64,000 bases of DNA from Prevotellaceae bacterium (GTDB lineage Bacteria; Bacteroidota; Bacteroidia; Bacteroidales; Bacteroidaceae): positions 41,671 through 105,670 of the forward strand of contig JABZKU010000006.1 of NCBI GenBank assembly GCA_015257125.1, read 5' to 3'. The notes beneath the pieces are model-generated. The model worked only from the letters and a program-made list of their open reading frames with translations, made no database searches and was not told the origin of the DNA. This document shows, piece after piece, positions 25,580 to 33,117 of the stretch (position 1 is the stretch's first letter; each line of letters opens with the position of its first letter). The translations under genes and the position numbers were made by a program.

Positions 25580-26167
25580 TTAGAACGTGTAACCAATGGA
25601 GAGGTAAGGATGAAAATTGTCTTGCCCGTCGTTGCTGAAAGAAAAAGTCTCCCAAATATGGAAATCGTCTGAGAGGGAAAGACCTGCACGGAAAATCAAT
25701 CCTTTGTCCATTTGGAAGCGGTAGCCCGCCGAGAGATGGAACAATTGGGTAAATCTGCCGAAATACCGATGGGAGTATTCATGCGTCAATTGATATTTTC
25801 TTCTGCCCGGGTAGTCGCAACCGTTCTCGCGGGGCCGTTGGTTCGTCTCTTCGTACGAATACTGGATGTAAGCCAAGGAAGTGCCGCAAGCAGCTTCGAA
25901 CATGTGGTGCTTTCCACCGGCCAGAAAGTTGAGATCGAGGGGCACGGTGATCCCCTTCTCACGATAGTTATACTCAGGCAAGCCTTTGTAAGTCGTATAA
26001 CCTACACCGACACGATAGCCCCAATGGGATTTGGGAGCGACGCGGCGATCGAACGAAACACCGAAGCCCTGGAATGCCGGTTCCCACCCCACCGAAACGG
26101 CAGAACGTTGCGCTCGCAACTGGGTGATGCACAGCAGCAAGAGACACAGCAAAGCGATTTTTCTCAT
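25580..26167 (-). CDS. Small outer-membrane beta-barrel protein, paralogue 1
   Basis: 195 residues, signal peptide MRKIALLCLLLLCITQLRAQ, then a barrel of about eight strands ending in LSIGYTF. It shares KSHWGYRVGVGY and overall layout with the next gene, which starts 9 bases after its stop. The ATG at 26167 is chosen for the signal peptide over an in-frame ATG 12 codons upstream, which lies at the candidate -7 box. Function unknown. Confidence 0.62.
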   Translation of the reverse strand: MRKIALLCLLLLCITQLRAQRSAVSVGWEPAFQGFGVSFDRRVAPKSHWGYRVGVGYTTYKGLPEYNYREKGITVPLDLNFLAGGKHHMFEAACGTSLAYIQYSYEETNQRPRENGCDYPGRRKYQLTHEYSHRYFGRFTQLFHLSAGYRFQMDKGLIFRAGLSLSDDFHIWETFSFSNDGQDNFHPYLSIGYTF

Positions 26168-26200
26168 AAAATTGATGCGTTGATAATGTGAAATCCGTCG

Positions 26201-26208
26201 CAAAGTTA
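26201..26208 (-). promoter_or_regulatory. Candidate -7 box for the paired barrel genes
   Basis: TAACTTTG on the minus strand, about 34 bases before the chosen start. No good -33 element, so moderate confidence. Confidence 0.42.
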
Positions 26209-26290
26209 GTCATTATTTTAGAAAGTGCTCCGTTGGGGTTGCGGAATTATGAAAACTATTACGCGCGCGAACATTATATTGCAGTAAGCG

Positions 26291-26321
26291 TTGGGAAATC
26301 GTCTACATTGTCGTATTTTTG
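26291..26321 (+). promoter_or_regulatory. Promoter of the GHL10 gene
   Basis: TTG at 26291-26293, 20 bases, TATTTTTG at 26314-26321. The region between the elements and the -7 box are embraced by a 10-bp inverted repeat described separately. Confidence 0.62.
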
Positions 26322-26329
26322 TAGACGAT
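26298..26329 (+). promoter_or_regulatory. Dyad covering the -7 box, candidate operator
   Basis: ATCGTCTACA (26298-26307) and TGTAGACGAT (26320-26329) are perfect inverted repeats with a 12-base spacer. The right arm begins inside the -7 box and the left arm lies in the promoter spacer, the expected layout for a dimeric repressor site. No regulator is adjacent. Confidence 0.45.
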
Positions 26330-26399
26330 TGGGGGATTTTCTCCCGATCCAACGTCATCAATTCTTACTCTACGTACTCTCCGCTTTTCCTCTCTCATA

Positions 26400-27902
26400 A
26401 TGAAAAAGATATTGTTCCTTCTTTTGCTCTTGTTGACCGTCGTTTTTCGAGCGCCGGCCGCCAATCCACTCGAAGGACCTAAGCGCGAAATGCGCGGTAC
26501 TTGGATTCAATGCGTCAATGGTCAATTCCTCGGTATGTCGCGCGAGCAGATGCAAGCCAACCTCACCAACCAACTCAATGTGTTGCAGGCTGCCGGTATC
26601 AATGCCGTGATGTTCCAAGTGCGTCCGGAAGCCGACGCCCTCTATCGCAGCAGCTACGAACCCTGGAGTCGTTGGCTCACCGGCCGTCAAGGACAAGATC
26701 CCGGCTGGGATCCCCTCGAATGGATGGTGCGCGAGTGTCATCGTCGCGGTATGGAGTTGCATGCTTGGATCAATCCTTTCCGCGCCAAGACCAAAGACAC
26801 CAAAGAACTGGCGGCCAACCACCCCTATTGGCTCAAACCCGACCGCTTCTTCTCGTACGACGGACTCATCATTTTCGACCCGGGTCAAATCGAAAACCAA
26901 CGCTACATCTGTGATGTGGCGGCCGACATTGTGCGCCGTTACGATGTCGACGGTTTGCACATCGACGACTATTTCTACCCCTATCCCGTACCCGGTTTGC
27001 CCATTCCCGATGATGCCACCTTCGCCGCCAACCGCAATGGATTCAACAACCGCGCAGATTGGCGTCGCTACAACGTGAATACCTTCATCAAGATGCTCTA
27101 CAACACAGTGCACAGCATCAAACCTTGGGTCAAATTCGGTGTATCTCCCTTCGGCATATACCACAACCTATCTTCCGGCGGTAGTGTGCCCGGCAGCGAC
27201 ACCCGCGGTCTGCAGAACTACGACGACTTGTATGCCGACGTCTTGTTCTGGGTCGGCCAAGGTTGGGTGGACTACGTCGTGCCGCAGCTCTACTGGCCCA
27301 TCGGACACTCCAGTGCCGACTACGATCGCCTCTTGCGTTGGTGGGCAAAACACGCTGCCGGACGTCCCCTCTACATCGGGCAAGACGTGATTCGTACCGT
27401 TACAACGCCCGACGTCAGCAATCCCACAGTCAATCAAATGAACGCCAAGTTCGAACTCGAGCGCAGTTTTCCCTCCGTCCAGGGGCACGTGGTTTGGTAC
27501 TCCGCCGCGGTGGTGCGCAACGAGGGCAACTATGCCTACGAGTTGCAAAACAACTACCACCTCACGCCCGCACTCGTGCCGCAGATGCCCTTCATCGACG
27601 ACAAAGCCCCGAAGAAGCCGCGCAAACTCAAAGCCATGTGGATGCCCGACGGCTACTATCTCTTCTGGAGCGCCCCGAAAGCCAAGACAGAGATGGACGC
27701 GGCGAAATTCTATGTGATCTATTGTTTCCCCAAAGGACACAAGATCGATATCAATTCGTCTACCTATATCTTTGCCGTTACCTCCGAAACGATGTACAAA
27801 CTCCCGTACAATTTCGGCAACGAAAAGTACACTTATGTAGTGACAGCTCTCGACCGTTTGCAGAATGAGTCGAAACCGGTCAAAATCAAATTGAAACTCT
27901 GA
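26400..27902 (+). CDS. GHL10 (YngK-like) glycoside hydrolase-like lipoprotein or secreted protein
   Basis: 500 residues, signal peptide over the first 21 residues, then a TIM-barrel of the GHL10/DUF187 family: REMRGTWIQCV start, VLQAAGINAVMFQVRPEADA, LEWMVRECHRRGMELHAWINP, DGLHIDDYFYPYP with acidic candidates for catalysis, and FGVSPFGIY. The last 100 residues look like a fibronectin type III-type beta-sandwich (from KPRKLKAMW). Members of this family are thought to cut glycans, possibly peptidoglycan-linked; the substrate here is unknown. It is transcribed alone. Confidence 0.8.
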   Translation: MKKILFLLLLLLTVVFRAPAANPLEGPKREMRGTWIQCVNGQFLGMSREQMQANLTNQLNVLQAAGINAVMFQVRPEADALYRSSYEPWSRWLTGRQGQDPGWDPLEWMVRECHRRGMELHAWINPFRAKTKDTKELAANHPYWLKPDRFFSYDGLIIFDPGQIENQRYICDVAADIVRRYDVDGLHIDDYFYPYPVPGLPIPDDATFAANRNGFNNRADWRRYNVNTFIKMLYNTVHSIKPWVKFGVSPFGIYHNLSSGGSVPGSDTRGLQNYDDLYADVLFWVGQGWVDYVVPQLYWPIGHSSADYDRLLRWWAKHAAGRPLYIGQDVIRTVTTPDVSNPTVNQMNAKFELERSFPSVQGHVVWYSAAVVRNEGNYAYELQNNYHLTPALVPQMPFIDDKAPKKPRKLKAMWMPDGYYLFWSAPKAKTEMDAAKFYVIYCFPKGHKIDINSSTYIFAVTSETMYKLPYNFGNEKYTYVVTALDRLQNESKPVKIKLKL

Positions 27903-27975
27903 TGGCTTCTCCCTTATAGGCAAAAGCCTCCATGATAATAAAGGTCATTTTCTCCCTTTCAATACAGGTCTTACG

Positions 27976-30399
27976 ATGAAAGTTCTCAAATTCGGCGGGT
28001 CCTCAGTCGGAACGCCCGAAGCCGTGCTGCAAGTCAAGCAAATCGTAGATCGGCTCGACACCTCAGCGGTCGTTGTGGTCTCTGCGCTCGGCGGCGTCAC
28101 TGATCGTCTCATCTCGCTCTCTGCACAGGCTGTCGACCCTGAGGCCGACTATCTCACCGCCCTCGACGAACTCCACGCCCGCCACGACAAGATGGTGCGC
28201 ACTGTCTTGCCTGCCGATCGACAGGAGGAAATCTTACAAGGCGTGTCCAACTGCTTCGACGAACTCAGCCGTATCTTACAAGGCGTTCACCTCATCGGAG
28301 AACTCACACCCAAGACAGCCGATGCCATTGTTGCCTACGGCGAACGCATTTCTTCGTCCATCGTGGCCGCGCTGCTCGGCGCCCGCCACATCGATTCACG
28401 TCGTCTCATTCGCACACGCCCCGAAGGCGCGAAACACATCGTCGATTTCGACGCCACGCATGCGGCCATTGCCGAGGCCGATCTCTCGCGTTGTCCCCTC
28501 ACTGTGATGGGCGGTTTCATCTCGTCCGATGTTGAGAGCGGTCGCACCACCAACCTCGGTCGCGGCGGTTCGGACTACACTGCGGCCATTCTTGCCGCCG
28601 CACTCGGTGCCGAGGTGCTCGAAATCTGGACCGATGTCGACGGTTTCATGACCGCCGATCCCCGCGTCATCCCCACCGCCTTCACGATCGACGAACTTTC
28701 TTACGACGAAGCCACCGAATTGTGCAACTTCGGCGCGAAAGTCGTCTATCCCCCCACCATCTTTCCGGTGTGTGTGCGCAATATTCCCATTTTAGTGCGC
28801 AACACCTTCAATCCCAACGGAAAACATACCGTCATTCGCCGCAATGCCGCACCCAGTTCGCGCCTCATTCGCGGCATCTCCTCCATCGGCGAGACCGCTT
28901 TGGTCACCGTCAGCGGTATGTCCATGGTCGGTGTGGTCGGTGTCAATCGCCGCATCTTCACCACTTTGGCACAAGCCGGCATCAGCGTGTTCATGGTGGC
29001 GCAGTCGGCTTCCGAAACTTCGACTTCGCTCGCCGTCACTCCTGCCGATGCGCAGCGCGCCTGCCACATTCTCGATGCCGAGTTTGCACAGGAAATTGCC
29101 GCCGGCGCCATGAATCCCGCCGGTTGTCGCACAGGCTTGTCCACCGTTGCCGTCGTGGGCGAAAACCTTCGCCACCACACCGGCACCGTCGGCCGCCTGT
29201 TCTCCGTTCTCGGTCGCAACGGCATCGGTGTGAACGCCGTCGCCCTCGGCGCGCTCGAAATGAGCGTCTCGTTCGTCATCGAACGCCCCTTGCTGCGCAA
29301 AGCCCTCAACGTCTTGCACGATTCCTTCTTCATGGGCAACCACGAAGAGCTCAACCTCTTCATCTGCGGCACCGGCACCGTCGGCGACCAACTCATCCAA
29401 CAGCTGGCCGCACAAAACGCCATTCTCCGCGAGAAACGCGGGTTGAACCTCAACTTAGTCGGCGTCGGCGGCCGCAGCAAATCCGTTTACGACATCGCAG
29501 GTATCGATCCCGCCAACTACCGCGCTGCACTGAATGCAAGCGAAGAGGAAGGCGGCATCGACCACATGATGCGGCGCATCCTCGAACTCAATGTTTTCAA
29601 CGCCGTTTTTGTCGACTGCACCGCTTCGGCCGACGTTGCCGCACACTATCGCGCCCTCCTCGAACATCACGTCCACGTTGTCACCGCCAACAAAGTAGCG
29701 GCCTCCGGCCCTTACGAAGATTATGCGGCGCTGAAAGACACAGCACGCCGTCGTGGGGTGAAACTCCTTTTCGAAACCAATGTCGGTGCCGGCCTGCCCA
29801 TCATCGGCACCATCGGCGACCTCATCGCTTCCGGCGACCGCATCAAGAGCATTGAAGCCGTATTGTCGGGTACGCTCAACTACGTGTTCAACACCCTCTC
29901 CGCCGAGGTGCCGCTTTCCGAAGCCGTGCGTTTGGCACAGGCCAACGGCTATAGCGAGCCCGACCCGCGCATGGATCTTTGTGGCATGGACGTGGTGCGC
30001 AAAATCACCATCTTGGCGCGTGAGAGCGGCTATCGTGTCGAAACTTCCGACATTGCCATCGAGCCTTTCCTCCCCGCCGAATTATTCGAAGGTAGTACCG
30101 AAGCCTTTATGGAAGCCCTGCCGCAGCTCGATGCCGCTTTCGAGCGCGAACGTCAGCGTTTGGTGGCCGAAGGCAAATGCTGGCGCTACGTCGCCGAGTG
30201 GAAAGACGGCAAAGGCAGCGTCGGCCTGCGCGAGATTCCCATCGGTCACCCGCTCTACCAGCTCGAAGGCTCGAACAACATTATCTGCCTCACCACCGCC
30301 CGCTACGACACCCCGATGATCATCCGCGGCTACGGTGCCGGTGCCGCCGTCACCGCCGCCGGTGTCTTTGCCGACGTGATGCGCGTGGCGAATATATGA
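27976..30399 (+). CDS. thrA: Bifunctional aspartokinase / homoserine dehydrogenase
   Basis: 807 residues. It catalyses the first and third steps of threonine/methionine synthesis from aspartate. The kinase part (about 1-290) starts MKVLKFGGSSVGTPEAV; two ACT regulatory modules lie near 310-450 (ALVTVSGMSMVGVVG and VAVVGENLRHHTG), consistent with threonine feedback. The dehydrogenase part begins near 455 with the nucleotide site FICGTGTVGDQL and contains LFETNVGAGLPIIGT and GTLNYVFN. In Bacteroidales it is normally followed by apgM-like homoserine kinase and thrC genes, but here a hairpin and then the opposite-strand dynamin island follow. Confidence 0.95.
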   Translation: MKVLKFGGSSVGTPEAVLQVKQIVDRLDTSAVVVVSALGGVTDRLISLSAQAVDPEADYLTALDELHARHDKMVRTVLPADRQEEILQGVSNCFDELSRILQGVHLIGELTPKTADAIVAYGERISSSIVAALLGARHIDSRRLIRTRPEGAKHIVDFDATHAAIAEADLSRCPLTVMGGFISSDVESGRTTNLGRGGSDYTAAILAAALGAEVLEIWTDVDGFMTADPRVIPTAFTIDELSYDEATELCNFGAKVVYPPTIFPVCVRNIPILVRNTFNPNGKHTVIRRNAAPSSRLIRGISSIGETALVTVSGMSMVGVVGVNRRIFTTLAQAGISVFMVAQSASETSTSLAVTPADAQRACHILDAEFAQEIAAGAMNPAGCRTGLSTVAVVGENLRHHTGTVGRLFSVLGRNGIGVNAVALGALEMSVSFVIERPLLRKALNVLHDSFFMGNHEELNLFICGTGTVGDQLIQQLAAQNAILREKRGLNLNLVGVGGRSKSVYDIAGIDPANYRAALNASEEEGGIDHMMRRILELNVFNAVFVDCTASADVAAHYRALLEHHVHVVTANKVAASGPYEDYAALKDTARRRGVKLLFETNVGAGLPIIGTIGDLIASGDRIKSIEAVLSGTLNYVFNTLSAEVPLSEAVRLAQANGYSEPDPRMDLCGMDVVRKITILARESGYRVETSDIAIEPFLPAELFEGSTEAFMEALPQLDAAFERERQRLVAEGKCWRYVAEWKDGKGSVGLREIPIGHPLYQLEGSNNIICLTTARYDTPMIIRGYGAGAAVTAAGVFADVMRVANI

Positions 30400-30469
30400 T
30401 GCCCTGCCTTGACAGATAAGCACGAGATTTGAATGGCAATTGCGTTGCTGCAATACAATCATAGCAGAT

Positions 30470-30515
30470 ATAAACAAGAGACTGGGACTCAATTGAATCC
30501 CAGTCTCTTGTTTAT
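30470..30515. terminator. 18-bp perfect hairpin after thrA
   Basis: The arms 30470-30487 and 30498-30515 pair without mismatch around a 10-base loop. Bases 30516-30632 beyond it hold only a weak GTTTCG/CGAAAC dyad. It lies between the convergent ends of thrA and the dynamin operon and can serve both. Confidence 0.55.
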
Positions 30516-30632
30516 GTCACAGCTGTAGGCCTGTTTCGTTTACAAGGGAATGTCCTCCCTTTTTCACCGAAACGTTTTGGAGATGGCTCGGCAAGGGCCT
30601 TTCTCCTTCGGTTTTCTTTTCATGGGAAACCC

Positions 30633-30884
30633 TTATCGATCGAATTTCCTCAGCAAGAGATGGAGTGTCAAGTAGATTCTGTAAGCTCTTCTCCGATTTC
30701 CTAGGTTCAATTGCTGCATGGCGACGAGAATATAGTCTTCAATGTAGTTTAAACTCTCCGCATATAGACGGTCGTTTAAGCTACGAATGATCCTACGCCG
30801 TCCTTTGCTTCCTTCATACAGTTCCTTTAGGAACCGGCTGAACGATTGGTGATTGAACGAGAGGTAGGAATCTACATTTTGCAT
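30633..30884 (-). CDS. Small basic protein of unknown function, last gene of the dynamin operon
   Basis: 83 residues, rich in Arg, Leu and Tyr, predicted all-helical, no signal or membrane helix. I do not recognise it. Its start overlaps the end of the coiled-coil gene by 13 bases in another frame, as with other junctions of the operon, which supports it being a real translated gene. It may be a partner or inhibitor of an operon product; this is inference. Confidence 0.6.
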   Translation of the reverse strand: MQNVDSYLSFNHQSFSRFLKELYEGSKGRRRIIRSLNDRLYAESLNYIEDYILVAMQQLNLGNRRRAYRIYLTLHLLLRKFDR

Positions 30885-32092
30885 AGTGCTTCCAGACGTT
30901 TGATAATTTGCTTTTCCTCTTGATAGTCCATGAACTCAGGAGCGATGCTCGCCAGTCCATCCTTCAAAGATTCGATAGCTTTGGGAACCTCTGTGTTGAG
31001 TTTCGTGATCTGGCGTTCGAACTTTTGGGCTGAGTCATTCATGTTTTCTTCGAGGTCGCGACTGAGATCACTCAGAACTTTACCAATGGTGCTGGTAAGT
31101 TCGCGAGTCTTTTCGTTGGTATCATCGATGGCTTGGCGCAAATCTCCGATAGCATCTTCGATCTGTGTCGAGGTGTTGTTGAAGGTTTCGTCCTGCTTCT
31201 CCACCACGTCGTTGTATGTTTTGGTCAATGCATCGTGTAGCTTCACTTGATGCTCTTCGAACTTCTGAGTCAATTCCTCTTGAGATTGCTTGAAGAGTCC
31301 AATCAGATTTTCCAGTGTACGGTTAACTGCATCTCGGTTTTCACCGACAACGTCCTTCAAGTAAGCACCGGTGTGGGTCATCGTTTCGAAGAGGCTCGTA
31401 TTGACTTGGCTGATGGAGGTCAGCATCGCTTGGGTAGACTTCTGATGATTGTCGGATACCTGCTCGATTACAGCCTCAAGCTTATTGCGAACGCGGTCAA
31501 AATCGTTCTTCTGTTCCTGAGAAAGTTGTCGGTAGGAGGCGATGGCTTCCTGGAAAGATGCCGTGACTTTGTGGAACACTTCGTTGTTCTCGTTGTATTT
31601 CGTGTTCAGTTGTAGCTGCTTTTCCGTGTAGCTTCTGACGATTTCCGTGTTGTTGCTCAGAGCCTCATTCACGTTTTTCTCCAGCATCTCGCTGTGCGCT
31701 GTGAGATGGGAGGAGAGCTTGTCAGCGAGATCTCCCATCAGCGCCTTTTGTTCTGCTGAACTCGTTTCGTGTATCTTCTCTTGTGCGGCTTTCAACCCCC
31801 GTATTTCGTTGAGTAAATCCCCCAAGGATTTAAGGGAATCCTCCTGTTTTTGGAGAATAGCGTGGGTGTTTTCGCCCTCGAGTTCCGACAATTTGTTCAG
31901 CGCTTCGAGGTGCTGATTTCGAAGTTCGTTGATGTGTGCAGCCTTTTTCTCTTGTTCATACGAGAGAAACCACCCCAAAGCAAGCGCAGCTAGCGCAATA
32001 TAAATGGCGAAAGGCGAGGTTGACTGGCTACCATTAGCCAGCAGAAAAGAGAATAACGCCAAGGTTACTCCGATAGCAGTGTTTTTGATCAT
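30872..32092 (-). CDS. Membrane-anchored long coiled-coil protein of the dynamin operon
   Basis: 406 residues. Two hydrophobic segments near the N-terminus (about 5-20 and 27-43) form a membrane hairpin, after which nearly all of 45-390 is heptad-rich and Lys/Glu/Gln-rich, predicted to be a very long coiled coil extending into the cytoplasm. No enzymatic motif is visible. The build recalls chemoreceptor- or ZorA-tail-like signalling stalks, but there is no detectable MotA/TolQ channel domain. Start overlaps the preceding stop by 4 bases (ATGA). A role as membrane tether or sensor for the GTPases is inferred from context. Confidence 0.7.
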   Translation of the reverse strand: MIKNTAIGVTLALFSFLLANGSQSTSPFAIYIALAALALGWFLSYEQEKKAAHINELRNQHLEALNKLSELEGENTHAILQKQEDSLKSLGDLLNEIRGLKAAQEKIHETSSAEQKALMGDLADKLSSHLTAHSEMLEKNVNEALSNNTEIVRSYTEKQLQLNTKYNENNEVFHKVTASFQEAIASYRQLSQEQKNDFDRVRNKLEAVIEQVSDNHQKSTQAMLTSISQVNTSLFETMTHTGAYLKDVVGENRDAVNRTLENLIGLFKQSQEELTQKFEEHQVKLHDALTKTYNDVVEKQDETFNNTSTQIEDAIGDLRQAIDDTNEKTRELTSTIGKVLSDLSRDLEENMNDSAQKFERQITKLNTEVPKAIESLKDGLASIAPEFMDYQEEKQIIKRLEALCKM

Positions 32093-33117
32093 GCTAATAT
32101 CTTATTGAGTTGTTTGATTACAAAGTATGAGAAAGATTTTCCGACCAGAGAGTCACATTTGACTTCAAATTGCTCTTGGTTGTATGTCTTCCACGGATGA
32201 TTTGAAAGCAGTTGCTTTACCTCTGAACTCCAGTTGGGAACGATTTCGCAGAACAGTTCGAAATCATCTTTTAGAACCTCGTCCCTTAAGCAAGGCAGCA
32301 CACACTTATCTAGGATGTTTTGTGCTGAGTACAGGGCGGGATTGGCTGCGATACGGTTGATTCCGGTGTAATTAAAGATCTCGCGCCAAATGTTCACCCC
32401 GTCCCTTCCGAAGCACGTGGCAATGAATTCTATCTGTTTCTTGATTTGCCCTTCAAGTTCGGAGCGCGGGGAGTCTACATAGGAACTGAGGTACGCGAAA
32501 TTCGCATAATCGAATCGTTTGTCAACATATTGATTTCTCACACCTTCCGTTGTCCGATACTGATCACATATTTTAGTGATCTCATTCTGCCTTGTTTCTT
32601 TCTCTGTCGACGCGATTTTATTGAACCCGTCCATCACGGCGACAGCAAACGGATGTGTTATTTGCTGATAGTAGTGTCGGAAAGCCTCCGTGTGCCAATT
32701 GTAGAAGTCCAAAAACACGGTGTTGTCGAAGTATCGCTGTTGCAGCTCATTCAATTCATCGGGTTTGCACCTTTCCATTGTGGTTCTGAGTAGGCTGATG
32801 TTCCGACCGCTCAACATGTCAGCGCGCACCAGAAAGAATATGTGTTTGAAATTGAGACATTCAGTCTCGATTTCACCGACATAGACAACATCTTTCGAGA
32901 TCTGATTAGTGCAGCAAAAGGTATAGACCGTGTGGTTTTGGATCTCACCTTGTGGGGAATTGCTGCACCAAGCCTTAAAAGCCGGGAGAATCGTTGCAAT
33001 CACATCGAAGTCTAATCGCGAATCACAAATATGCTTTGACGAAACATTCACCAGCAGACAATTGGGTCTGCCGGTGAATAGTTGTTTTGTCAAATTGCTT
33101 ACTTGAGGGTTACTCAT
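32089..33117 (-). CDS. Unknown protein of the dynamin operon
   Basis: 342 residues, mixed alpha/beta, no signal peptide or membrane helix, no motif I recognise. The N-terminal half (about 15-135) contains several cysteines (positions near 20, 31, 51, 68-69) and hydrophobic strands such as NCLLVNVS and KHIFFLVRADML; the C-terminal half is helical. Its start overlaps the third GTPase gene by 8 bases and its stop overlaps the coiled-coil gene by 4, so expression is coupled. An effector or adaptor role is possible but not shown. Confidence 0.65.
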   Translation of the reverse strand: MSNPQVSNLTKQLFTGRPNCLLVNVSSKHICDSRLDFDVIATILPAFKAWCSNSPQGEIQNHTVYTFCCTNQISKDVVYVGEIETECLNFKHIFFLVRADMLSGRNISLLRTTMERCKPDELNELQQRYFDNTVFLDFYNWHTEAFRHYYQQITHPFAVAVMDGFNKIASTEKETRQNEITKICDQYRTTEGVRNQYVDKRFDYANFAYLSSYVDSPRSELEGQIKKQIEFIATCFGRDGVNIWREIFNYTGINRIAANPALYSAQNILDKCVLPCLRDEVLKDDFELFCEIVPNWSSEVKQLLSNHPWKTYNQEQFEVKCDSLVGKSFSYFVIKQLNKILA

